From contig CM036167.1 of the NCBI GenBank assembly GCA_020631735.1, positions 1,182,988-1,246,987 of the forward strand: DNA of 64,000 bases, in the 5' to 3' direction. Within the stretch, counting starts at the first letter, position 1, and every line of letters starts with the position of its first letter. The notes beneath the pieces are model-generated. The model worked only from the letters and a program-made list of their open reading frames with translations. It was not told the DNA's origin and ran no database searches. This document shows, one piece after another, positions 10,673 to 20,816 of the stretch. This DNA comes from Saccharum officinarum. Lineage: Eukaryota; Streptophyta; Magnoliopsida; Poales; Poaceae. Both the position numbers and the translations under genes were made by a program.

Positions 10673-12191
10673 GATGGCGCGCTCGGTGAGGCGGTAGCCC
10701 CAGTTGCTGAACGCGGCGAAGTCGATGGACTTCTTGCACACCTCGGGGTGCAGGACGGCGATGTCCTTCCCATACGCCTCCGGGCAGGCCGGGTCCGGGC
10801 ACGGGATGGGCACCTCGCCGGCGTTGATCCTTCCCTCGATGTACGTGGCCATGCACTCCACGCAGAACCTGTGCTGGCACTGCATGCCGTGGAAGAGGTC
10901 CAGGATGGGGAACTTGGGCACTTCGTCATCGGCGAGAGGGAGCACCCTCGGCCGCGTCGTCGTCGACGGGCCTGCCTCGTCGAGGTCGAGATCAGAAGGG
11001 TGGACGACGCGCAAACTCTTGGGGGGGACTGTAGCTGGGTTCCTCCCTGGGCTCCTCGTCGAATCTTGGAAATTGTTGCTGGAAAAGTACTTGATCATTG
11101 AGCCCCGGCTCATCCATCGCCTCCATCGCCTGAGCTTCGCGGAGGAGGGAGTCGTTCCTCTATGCCAGCGAGGATGACCGGGGACTGATGAGCGGCGCCG
11201 GCAAGCGTGGCCTGTCTTGCCGAGATGATATCTTCTTTGCCGGGACCGGGAGACGGTCCGCGACGTCGCCTGTGCGTCGGTCCGTGTTTCCAAACGGAGG
11301 GTTATCGCTTCACCGCCACCAACGGGCTGCGGCCTACGGCGTCTTAAACCCTGGGCGGATGCTCCTCTCGAGGTGTATGTAAAGTGTACGTGACCAGTAC
11401 CTCTTTCTTGCGGCTGCGGGAACGAGGGTCGGTCGGCGGCGGCTCCTGCCGCTGCCGGGCCGGTATGCTGGTTGTTGGTGGCTTTGGCCGGGGCGGCTTG
11501 CTGGTTGTTGTTGGCGGCAATGGCCCGGGCTGCACGATCCACGACAAAGCTGTTGAGCTGGTCCTGGGCGGCGTCGAAGATCTGCAGATCCGCCGCGGCA
11601 GCGTGGAGCTCCTGCCTCCTGGTAGGAGTCGGATGGCTCTTCGTGCATGTCGACGTCCTGGCCCTGCTGGTTACCTCTTAGGCGCGTCGGGACGTGGCGT
11701 GGCACAGCGTCGGCTACATGGTGAACGTTCGCGTTGGACAGGGCGGCGCCGCCAACGTCGTCGTCGAAGACGGGTGGCCCTGCTGGGAAGTGATGAGTGA
11801 CGGCCTGTGATCCCGCCGGCGCGGCGTGGACGGCCGGCGGTCCTTCAGCGTGGGGCGGCACCAGGTCCCAGACCTCCACCTCGGCCAGCTCCTCCATCTG
11901 CAAGGCGTGTGCGAAGGCTTCGCCGACGGCGATGGAATCGACAAAGAAATCAAACTGATGATCTTCGTCACCAGCCGCCTCTATGACCTCCTCCTCCACG
12001 GGCAGCGGCGCTGGCAGCTTCCTCCTCCGACTGACGCTGGTGACCGTGGTGGGGTTTTCCTCCTTCCATTGTAGCTTCTCGAGATTACAGATTGGGGTCA
12101 CCAGACGGCGGTAATAAGAGCACCCTGCGACCGAATTGCAAGGTGTCACGAGTGGATCGGCTAGTAGAAGTTTAGACTTGTTCCAACTCAT

Positions 12192-12307
12192 CTCATAACT
12201 TGTATAAAAAAAGCATTATATTCCGTAGTTATTACGAAAACTCCTAGTCGTTGCCGTCTTCTATTTCTACGGTAGGAGTTTCGAAGTTCTACTGTTCCCC
12301 TCTTCGA
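12192..12307. other. Upstream flank of the RBR gene
   Basis: Short stretch between the tentative RBR start and the first MITE. No convincing TATA box was identified. Confidence 0.4.
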
Positions 12308-12432
12308 GCCCGTTCATCTGGCTTATAATTCGTTTTTTTCAACTTATTTTTTTAGCCAGAACAATATTTTTCTCTCAACAAATCAGCCAACAGTGTTTTT
12401 CAGCCGGCTTATCAGCCCAACCGAACGGAGCC
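12308..12432. mobile_element. Short MITE, GCTTATAAGCC family, copy 1
   Basis: Carries TCTCTCAACAAATCAGCCAA and AGCCGGCTTATCAGCC, bounded by GCCCGTTC and CGAACGGAGCC. The same family is at 24689-24815 and 31331-31449 in the opposite orientation. I recognise it as a common grass MITE but could not fix its superfamily. Confidence 0.6.
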
Positions 12433-12540
12433 AATGTATGTCTGTTGCTGTTGCCTCTTGGGCCCCGAGCCCGACGCGCGCTACATGCCAACATCTCTCG
12501 CTTGGCAAGTTAGCGGGTGTTTGGAGGATCCTTCGGCTAA

Positions 12541-12880
12541 GGGCTTACTTAGTTCGTGGGTGAAAAATTTTTAGGTGTTATTTCGGATGTTTTATGGAAT
12601 ATTGGACGAGTGTTCGGGTACTAATAAAAAAACTAATTACATAACTCGTCTGGAAACCGGGAGACAAATTTATTAAACCTAATTAATCTGTCATTTAGTA
12701 CATGTGTGTTACTGTAGCAATTATGATTAATCATGGACTAATTAGGCTTAAAAGATTCGTCTCGCGGTTTCCGTGCAAACTGTGTAATTTTTTTTTTATC
12801 TATATTTAATGCCCCATGCATATGTCTAAACATTCGATGTGACAAGTTGAAAAGTTTTTTGTTAGGAACTAAACAGGACC
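12541..12880. mobile_element. Tourist-like MITE
   Basis: A 340-bp element, GGGCTTACTTAGTTC to AACTAAACAGGACC, flanked by TAA on both sides (12538-12540, 12881-12883), as expected for PIF/Harbinger Tourist elements. The interior has the family words TTAGGCTTAAAAGATTCGTC and CATGTGTGTTACTGTAGCAA. Confidence 0.8.
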
Positions 12881-13081
12881 TAAATGTAGCCCTGGTCTCC
12901 GACGCTAATTATGTCGGTCTTAATGAGGTTTCACGGGGTTTCATGTACATTAAATAAGGTGTCACGTCAGTTTTCTACGTGAAATTAGGAAGAGAGAGAG
13001 GGGAAACGTTTCGTGGAGATAAAACGAGTCAGCCCGGTTTCCAAAACGTTGGTAATCACGTGAAACCCCCGCTGAGACTCA

Positions 13082-13308
13082 GGGTGTGTTTAGATGGTTG
13101 TAAAGTGTGTGTAAAGTTTCTGTAACATTTTTCGTTGTTATATATTAAAATTTATCCAATCATGGACTAACTAGGTTCAAAAAATTCGTCTCGACATTTA
13201 CAGACAAACTGTGCAATTAGTTATTTTTTTACCTACATTTAATGTTTCATGCATACGTCCAAAGATTTGATGTGACGGGAAATCTTGTAAAAGTAACTAA
13301 ACACCGCC
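13082..13308. mobile_element. Tourist-like MITE
   Basis: A 227-bp element, GGGTGTGTTTAGATGG to AACTAAACACCGCC, flanked by TCA on both sides. It shares the TTCGTCTCG...ACTGTGCAATTAG core of the other Tourist-like copies. Confidence 0.75.
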
Positions 13309-13676
13309 TCAGATTCGTTTCATCCCGTCTTCTTCGACGCGAGCGAGATTCGCCGGCCGCGGGCGCGGCTCCGCCGGCCGCGAGCTCCCCCGCTACAGAA
13401 CCAGAGGAGGCGCGAAACTCTCCTGAGCAGGACACCGGTCCTTGCGGTGCCCAGAACGCAAGCCAGAAAGAGTGAGAGCAGGACACCGGACACTGTGACG
13501 GTGCACCGCTCGGCACCAGGCGGTGAACACCTGAGGGTACGGTGACTCCTGCCTACGAACAGAACCCAATGAAGCAGAAAAGGAGCGGACCAAGAATCAA
13601 CCAAAACCAATCCAAAACTCCATGATTCGTCCACAAATTTTGTAGAGATGGAATTGAACTAGGAACTGAAAGGATC
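13309..13676. other. GC-rich intergenic segment, no gene
   Basis: Short overlapping ORFs on both strands, low complexity, no recognised domain. It ends at GGAAC, the probable 5-bp target-site copy beside the LTR that follows. Confidence 0.4.
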
Positions 13677-15391
13677 AAGATGCCCAAGAGAGGGGTGAAT
13701 TGGGCTTTTCTAAAAATTAATTGCAAGAATTAAATCCTACAAGTCAAACTTCACCCCTAGTGTCTACTTGTGTTCCTTGTGTTTCTACCGATAAAAGTTT
13801 TGCACCCTAAGTTCCAATCCTAGACTAGCAAGGTAATTCTAGGAAAGTAATCAAGCAACGAAAGTAATGCAAGAAAGTAAATGCTTGAAAGTAAGGGATA
13901 GGAACACGGCGATGTTTTGCCGAGGTATCGGAGAGTCGCCACTCCCCACTAGCCCTCGTTGGAGCACCCGCGCAAGGGTGTAGCTCCCCCTTGATCCGCG
14001 CAAGGATCAAGTGCTCTCTACGGGTTGATTCTTCGACACTCCGTCACGGCGAATCACCCAAAATCGCTCACAACTTGAGTTGGGTCACCCACAATCTCTT
14101 CGGATGATCACCGAACTCCCAATCACCACCAAACCGTCTAGGTGATGGCGATCACCAAGAGTAACAAGCTAGAACTCTTACTTGACCACAACAAGCCTAA
14201 TGAGAAGATGGATGCACACTTGCTAGACTCTTGTCACTAGAGAGGATTCTCAAACTTTGATTCGCAAATCTCAATCCTCACTAAGGCTCTTGCACTTCCT
14301 TGCAGTTCAAAGGTGTTTCTCAGCTAAACAAATGAGCAAGAGACCTCTAAAAAGGTGAAGGGGTTGTATTTATAGACCCCTCAAACAAATCCAACCGTTA
14401 CCTTTCGAAACAGTCAGACGCGCACTGACCGGATGCGCCTGTCGATATGACCGGACGCGCCGGTCAGTTGTAACGGTCGAAAACGGAAACTTGTACTGAG
14501 AGACCGGACGCGCCGATCTGTGCTGACCGGACGCGCCGGTCTGAGATGACCGGACGCGCCGATCAGGGATGATCATAGGTGACCGAACGCGTCCGATCAT
14601 GCAAGAGCTCTCTGGAAATTTGACCTGACGCAACACCACGTCCGATCATAGGTGACCGAACGCGTCAGGTCACCACGGGACCTTACTGGAAGATGACCGG
14701 ACGCACGACCGCGTCCGATCGTAGGAGACCGGACGCGTCAGGTCTCCGCTGGACCTTACTGGAACGTGACCGGACGCGCCGATCTTTTTCACAGACGCGT
14801 CCGATCTTGCAGCTTACCCTCTGAAACACGTGTCAGCCTGACCACCGCGTCCGGTCCTCTCAAGGACCGCGTCCGGTCAGTCAGCCGAAAACACAGTTAA
14901 GATTTAGTACTGACCGGACGCGTCCGGTCATGACCAGGACCGCGTCCGGTCATAGGTAAACGGCTCAAACGTCTTCTAAACGCAATGCAACTTGAACCAA
15001 GTTGCTTCTAACTGTACTCTGAGCTTTTCTCGAGCTACCTAGTGCTAAGTTTGACAAGTGTGCACCACACCTAAACATAAGACTCACCTAGGTCAAGCTA
15101 CTCGCTCATGCCCCTCTTCATAGTACGGTCAAAGGAAGAAACAAAAATCCTAATGACTATTCCAGATGTATCTCAACACCTTGACATCCGGAACTAACCG
15201 TCCTTAATCTTATCGTTGATCCTTTGAAAACCAAAATGATTTCCATCAAGGGACATGACTGCCATATTGCCCAAAGCAGTTATCATCGCCATGACCTAAC
15301 TTACCAATGTTTCTGCAAAACACACGTTAGTCATGGTAATTATGTGTTGTCATTAATTGCCGAAACCAACACCGGGGCCTAGATGCTTTCA
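13677..15391 (-). mobile_element. 3' LTR of a SIRE/Maximus-like copia element (element E)
   Basis: Read on the minus strand it starts TGAAAGCATCTAGGCCCC and ends ...GGCATCTTGATCCTTTCA, so it has TG...CA termini and is 1715 bp long. Just upstream (minus sense) lies the polypurine tract AAAAAGGGGAGAT, and upstream of that the GTTGTCATCAATCACC phrase commonly found before the 3' LTR of grass SIRE/Maximus elements. The LTR contains a cluster of GACCGGACGC motifs. The second LTR is not in the window; the N gap probably hides it. Confidence 0.75.
14405..14960. repeat. GACCGGACGCGTCCGGTC motif cluster inside the LTR
   Basis: About twenty degenerate copies of GACCGGACGCG and its complement CGCGTCCGGTC, often head to head so that an 18-bp palindrome forms (for example near 14912-14930). 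The spacers differ, so it is not a simple microsatellite. It lies in the middle of the LTR of element E. Confidence 0.8.
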
Positions 15392-15404
15392 ATCTCCCCT
15401 TTTT
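15392..15404 (-). other. Polypurine tract of element E
   Basis: The minus-strand AAAAAGGGGAGAT directly precedes the TG of the 3' LTR; this is the expected plus-strand DNA primer site of an LTR retrotransposon. Confidence 0.7.
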
Positions 15405-15799
15405 GGTGATTGATGACAACACTTAGATTCAGAAGATATGAGTTGAGGTTTTCGATCATGCTTGGTTCACATAAGCATAAAGCTGTAAGCACAAGGGTTA
15501 GACAATGCTTATGTGTTCCAAGCCAACTGAGTGTACTTATAAGATAAGACATGAAAAGTTAGTACACATAAAACATAGCTCATGAAATCGGAGTAAGGCA
15601 CGGAAGCACAACCTTATGAGCTATAAACAAACAAGTGATATGATTTAAAGCTGTGATTAGATAAACCATAAAGACTTAAGGTATCTCATAAGATCACATG
15701 TCACATGAATGCAATTACTGTAATGTAAACATGATGCATGAGAGTAGCACACAAGAAAAGAACGAAAACCCTAACAAAAACTTCCCCTAAGCTCCCCTG

Positions 15800-18310
15800 A
15801 ATCTACCCTTTCTCCCCCTTTGGCATCAACCGCCAAAAACTAATCTAAGGTTCTGACGGGGGAACAGACAGAGTCGAGTCGGGTGCCGAGGAGCGCGGAG
15901 TAATCACAAACTGTGAGATGTCTCCCTCGGACTCGGAGCTATCTGGCTGACCCTCTGAAGAAGCACGCTGCTGTGAAGCGGTCTGGGTATAATCAACAGG
16001 AACAGGTGCTGCTGAAGTAGCGACAAGTGGAGCAGTCTCTGTGACCTGAGCCTAAAGTGAGCCAAAAGCTAGGGGATCTATAGAGGCAACTGACGACGGA
16101 ACAGTCTCTGTAATGCCTGTCCCTGTCACTGGAAAGAGAACTGCCTCTGAACCTGACAACCCTGATGAAGTAGCAACTGTGGTGTGCGAGGGCGTCGGCT
16201 GACCAGTCAACTCGCTATATGTGGCACTCAGATCAATGAACGGTGTGCCGGTCAACATGTGAGGGCGAGGCTAGTCTGAAGGAGTAAACCTTGTCTGAAT
16301 GGGCGTGTAGCTCGGGGACTGAAATGACTGAGGAACCTGCAGCTGTGGAGATGTGAACTGAAAGCTTGACTGATCCTAACTTGAAGGTACACTGAAAGGT
16401 AAAGCTGAAGTTAGGATAGATGCTGGTGGAGGAGCCCCAACTGTGACTAGGTGACGCAGAAGTTCCAAGTACTGCTGCTGGCTGGCTGCACTCTGTCGCT
16501 GCATCTCATACTGCTGACGCTGCATCTCGACCTGTTGGCGCTGTATCTCAAGCTGCTGTCTTTGGAACTCATCCTGTCGAGCCTATATCTGTGCAAACGC
16601 AGCAGCTGTGTCCTGAGCCTGTCTCTATAGCTGATGCTCCTGTCGCTCCTGTGCCTGGGTCAACCTCTCAAGTATAGCCACCATGGCTGGGTCTGAGCGG
16701 GAGGCTGAACCAGAGCCACCGGCCTCGTGGTCGTGAGGCCGAGAAGACCGATACCTGGGGATGGGCTGATAGTCCTCATCAGTGCTGTCAGAGGCCTCAT
16801 CCTCAGCTATATCAGCGGGCTGAGCGTCTAGATCTACAAGCTCTGCCTCAGCAAGACCCTGTATGGTCGCATCCTGCTCAGCCGCTGTCTCAGGCACCTC
16901 AGGTCTCTCTCTCTCTGCCCTGGTGCAGGGACCTGCTCTCTTGTCACTGAAGCCCATAACTGACGAATATCATACTCAGGAAAAGCAGTAGTAGTGTCAG
17001 TTATCTCAGCACTAATCTCTAAAGGCAGCTCAAGTGCAGATCTGATGATGAAACAAATCCAATGAGCATAGGGCAGCTGACGATGTCCTTTGAAGCCTTC
17101 TGCCAGGGTGTCCTCCATCTCACTGACCATAAGATCCCAAATATCAAAAGGTGTCTGTGAAAGAAGATGGTGAACAACCCAAAGCTGCATCCTGGCCAGT
17201 CCCTCTCTGTAGCCAAGTCTGGGAAGAAGAGTGCGTCTAACAATAGCATCCAAGACTCGAGCAAGCGGTGTCAGACTGGCAGGTGTGCGACGAGACCCTT
17301 CGCCAAAAGGCTCACGAAAACAGGGTCGGATCAGGTCTGTAGGTGGCACAGAACCGCCATGAGGGCGTCTAGGTGGAGCTGTCTGACCGAAGCAGAGCTG
17401 GTGAATCTTCGTGTCTGAAGCTGGGATCTGAGAATCTCCCGTACTCTGGAGCTGTACAGTCTGCGGTCATGGCCTCTGAATGTAAAGTGTATGAACTCAT
17501 GGGCTGGATCAATCCATAATGAAGCATAGAACTCCCTAACCCAAGTGTCGCAGTATGCACTTGTCCGTTCAAGAAAATCTGACAGGCCTGGTAGATAGGA
17601 CAGTGCGGACGTAGCTGCTCACCCACTACCTCAATAAGTGACTCAATGCGACAGACCCTCTGTGGTCGAAAAGCAATGCCACTGTCAACAAGAGCTCTGT
17701 AGAAATCCTCCTGGAGAGGAGTATAGAATCCCTCTGAAGCTCTGGAGTCTCTCTGAGGTGGGAACCACCGGCTGACCTCAACAAATCTCAAACTTTGCAC
17801 CTGACGTGCAGTAGCACCTCTCAAGTCAAAGTGCTCAACTGGGGGTGTACCTCTAACTCTCGAGGTGGACGTCCTCCACGACGCTGGCCCTCTGGCCTGG
17901 GAGTCACCTGAGTCCGTGTGCGTGTGGAGCGGCGATGTGATGGAGTCTGAGATGCCTGTTCCGCTGTCCCCTCTGAAGGTGCTGCAGGTGGATCCACTGA
18001 CATAGTATCTGCATCCATTAGCACTCCTGTGCCCTCAGTGGTCTCAGTGGTCTCTGTACCAAGCTGTCGTCCTTCAAGATGAAAACGACTGTCTCCATTT
18101 GTATATACCACTGCTCCTGCCACCCCACTCAACTGCATCAGCTGCATCTGCCACTGCTTGAGCTATCTCTGCATCAGTGAGAGTCTTCTTTTCTTTCTAC
18201 CATGATCTTTATGCGCTTACCACGCGCAACCTCAGACAGACGAGGAACTTTCGTCCCCGTCACTAGGAGCACCACCGGCATTCTTGCAACGAACCATGTT
18301 GTCACACTGT
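15800..18310 (-). pseudogene. Accessory (3') ORF of element E, degenerate
   Basis: Between the expected pol position and the 3' LTR the minus strand carries broken frames of one non-pol protein. In order: ATG near 18297 with MVRCKNAGG; a Ser/Thr-rich segment with RRSTRTRTQVTPRPEG (~17910); RFVEVSRWFPPQRD (~17770); and MQLWVVHHLLSQTPFDIWDL (~17180-17130) with AHWICFIIRSALELPLEIS. Next come an acidic PADIAEDEASDSTDEDY (~16800) and a tail rich in QRQQ heptads (~16620-16480) that suggests a coiled coil. It resembles the putative plant transposon protein type that accompanies such elements in grasses. Many stops and shifts show it is not a working gene. The frames are interrupted and the ends are approximate. 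Confidence 0.5.
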
Positions 18311-18871
18311 CGGAAAACCTCTGAAAAATGATGTACTGACACTCGAGAGGCTTGGCCTCAATCCGTATCCGCAGCTTGGCCTCGGATTCAAACAACAGAA
18401 CAGCAGTCACCCCGACACACCGACAAACTCGCTGAAAAAACGGAATAGATGGATCTACTATAAGCAATATATATTCCAAAGTACGAAACCCTAGAGATAG
18501 CAAGCATATGAGTAAGATATGAATGACCGCGATAGCTACCTCGACGAGCGATGATCGATGACCGAAAGACGATCTCGACGTATTAGGGTTACCCAAAGAC
18601 GGCGACCGAAACCCTAGAATACAATCGACGATCGAACGACAATGAATTAGAAATCACAGGAAAATCAATGGTAAACCCTAATCCAAGGAGAAGATGTCAC
18701 CTTGCGGAGACGAGACGATGGCGAGGATTCGAAGATGAAAACCTAGCACCTAGGTTAGGGGTTTGGCTCTGGCAAGGGCTTTGAAGATCATGCATGGCAA
18801 AAGAATCCCGACGAAAGGCTAGGCGCAGGGGAGGTCCTGGCGGTGAATCAACGGCGGCGCGCGAGTGGGGC
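18311..18871. other. Rest of element E internal region up to the gap
   Basis: Leader-like sequence on the minus strand with several AAACCCTAG words. No pol motif is present before the N run, so gag-pol of element E, which should lie further right, is missing from the assembly here. Confidence 0.45.
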
Positions 18872-18971
18872 NNNNNNNNNNNNNNNNNNNNNNNNNNNNN
18901 NNNNNNNNNNNNNNNNNNNNNNNNNNNNNNNNNNNNNNNNNNNNNNNNNNNNNNNNNNNNNNNNNNNNNNN
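18872..18971. other. Scaffold gap of 100 N
   Basis: Exactly 100 ambiguous bases, the usual placeholder for a gap of unknown size. The left side is inside a retrotransposon and the right side is in a gene with missing upstream exons, so real sequence is lost. Confidence 0.99.
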
Positions 18972-19436
18972 TGTTTTCAGATACTAGCTTGAATTTTGAT
19001 TTGATTTTTTCGGTTTTTTTTCTGTAGTAGCTCCAAGATGTTGTCGTTCTTTTTTTCTTCATTTTTAGCGAGTACTGAGAGAGGCCACCCTTTCTTTTTG
19101 GGTCAGTGAAAAGCAGGCACATTTTTGAACCCCATAGTTTCTTTTTCTAAAGAAAGTGGCTTCAGGACCATTACTTTCACTGTTCTGGATAAGCAATTAG
19201 GGCCCTACATCTTTTTAAGCTATATGAAGCATTTGGGACGGTATCACTCAGTGGTTTCATTATTGAGTGGTACTGTAGTAGTAGTAGTTGTTACTTGAGC
19301 CATGGTTCATGTGTACAAGTTTGGCCCTTCCATGGATTAGTCAGTTGAAATTTCACCATTGTAGACATGTTATACCTTTTGTTGTTTGCTTTCTGTTCTT
19401 AGGCTGTCCTCAAAATGTTCCTTCTTTGCATTATAG
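18972..19436. other. Upstream part of the CPBP gene, exons not resolved
   Basis: Probably intronic or 5' sequence of the gene that follows. T-rich stretches and several AG acceptors are present, but I could not place an exon with a recognisable protein. Confidence 0.4.
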
Positions 19437-19445
19437 GATTATGAG

Positions 19446-20816
19446 CTTTTCTTTAATGGTTCTCATCCTATGGTCCCCTGTTGTGATTCCTCTACTGCCA
19501 ACACTTGTTCAAAGTTGGACAATAAGTGCTTCAAACTGGGATTATTGGTTATGCTTGCATTGTTGGATTGTATGTTTCTATAATGATACTTGTCATGCTG
19601 TGGGGCAAAAGGATACGTGGCTATGAGGATCCAGTTGAGCAATACGGGATGAATATTTGGTCTGCGTCTAGGGTATGAACTATAATCTCATAAGAACCTT
19701 ACTTGGTATTTCTCAGAGAACTGAAGAGTGCTGGTTTAATTATATAGTATGTAATAATTAATGTTTTATTGCAGCTGTGGGAATTTTTCAAGGTTTGGCT
19801 GGAGGTGTAACAGTTGTAGGGTTGGTGCACTCAATAAGCATTCTACTCGGTTTTGCAACTTTTCAGACAGGGTTCTCTTCATCTTTAGCTAGACCCCTTG
19901 ATCTTATCAAGTCTTCTAGTAATGTGTTTTTGCTAGCTCTTCGAGGGCTTGCCACAGCAACTAGCATTGCTGTTGTGGAAGAAATGGTTTTTCAGATCAT
20001 GGCTCCAGAGGAAATTGCTGTTGATCTTGGTTACTACAATGCCATTATGATATCTGGACTTGTGTTTTCTCTAATTCATCGGTACGTCAATTCTTGCCCA
20101 CCATCACCTGTTTTCTCAGCGTTTTTAGGGCTTGTTTGGCTGCACTTCAATCCACCTCAATACATGTGGATTGGGGTGGATTAGAGTGCAGCCAAGCAAA
20201 GCCTTATTGATATGTACATGTAATGGCAAGGTAACCATCACTAGACTTGGGAGATATATTTATTGCAGTGGGGATCCAAAAACGGGGATGTTGGGTGCGG
20301 TGATTTATTTTTTCTGTGCATACCTCATGGTACTATAAAACCAAGCATGATATGTCACATCAATGAACTAACCAGTTGCCCTTTTTCAAAAGCTTCGAAA
20401 GATATGAAATATTCAGTTTGTGATGCCTACATATGATTTTATCCATGTTTTTTTTTGTATTCAAGCATGTTTCACTTTTGCAAACCATTTGCAAAATAGT
20501 GACATCAATACAATTGGATGGCAGGTCACTACCCTCGGTACCAGGTTTCTTGCTACTTTCTCTGGTGCTTTTTGGGCTTAAGCAGAGGACAAAAGGAAAG
20601 CTTGCTGCACCCATTGGCCTGCGTTCTGGAATCATGACTGCCAGTTATTTAATACAAAGCAGTGGTGTTTTAACACCGAAACCCGAAACTCCGTTTTGGA
20701 TGATTGGCACTTACCATCTGCATCCTTTTGATGGTGTTATCGGCTTAAGTATCTGCTCCTTGCTTGCTATCTTTTTCTTCCCTCAAAAGCCTGTTCAGAA
20801 GGATACATATGTGTGA
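19446..20816 (+). CDS. CPBP/CAAX-protease-domain membrane protein, 3' exons only
   Basis: Three exons: ~19446-19672, 19775-20081 and 20525-20816 (TGA 20814-20816). The first encodes membrane segments (LMVLILWSPVVIPLLPTL; the next frame continues IIGYACIVGLYVSIMILVML and KRIRGYEDPVEQYG). The second encodes VTVVGLVHSISILLGF and the CPBP signature region VVEEMVF...PEEIAVDLGY. The third encodes SLPSVPGFLLLSLVLFGL and a last hydrophobic segment, ending in FFFPQKPVQKDTYV. Junctions conform to GT-AG; CG|G-TCA at 20081/20525 joins HR to SLPSV. In plants such a domain ends a long chloroplast-predicted alpha/beta-hydrolase (EMB8-like) protein; the N-terminal part would lie in or beyond the gap. Frame changes of 1 nt occur at 19538-19540 and 19784-19788, and a compensating pair at 19991-20005 turns the expected FRSWLPEE into FQIMAPEE. 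Pseudogene or consensus errors; undecided. Confidence 0.6.
20128..20204. mobile_element. 77-bp fold-back MITE in CPBP intron
   Basis: GGGCTTGTTTGGCTGCACT and AATCCACC on the left recur inverted on the right (AGTGCAGCCAAGCAAAGCC, GGTGGATT), meeting at an ACATGT centre. The whole element is one hairpin. It lies in the intron 20082-20524. No clear target duplication was found. Confidence 0.65.

Larger units (their letters stand above)
6015..12191 (-). pseudogene. RBR-type (RING1-IBR-RING2) E3 ubiquitin ligase, disrupted
   Basis: RBR ligases take ubiquitin from an E2 bound by RING1 onto a RING2 cysteine and then onto substrate. Reading the minus strand: an acidic N-terminal region with EEVIEAAGDEDHQFDFFVDS and AHALQMEELAE (about 12000-11870), then ELHAAAADLQIFDAAQDQL (~11610-11550), then RING1 with CQHRFCVECMATYIEGRI (~10890) and CPDPAC. 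A complete IBR follows (CPNRQC, CPMC, CATC, H-x4-C; 9870-9640), then RING2 CPRC...DGCDFMHC, completed in a short last exon. Breaks: an hAT-like element (9871-10672) enters the coding region and brings a stop as its first codon; there is a 1-nt frame change near 11609-11625 and another at the G7 run 11021-11027. The first C-x2-C pair of RING1 is absent. The last intron (6166-9569) is swollen by a LINE and a (TA)n array. The ATG at 12191 is a tentative start. I consider it a pseudogene. Confidence 0.8.
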
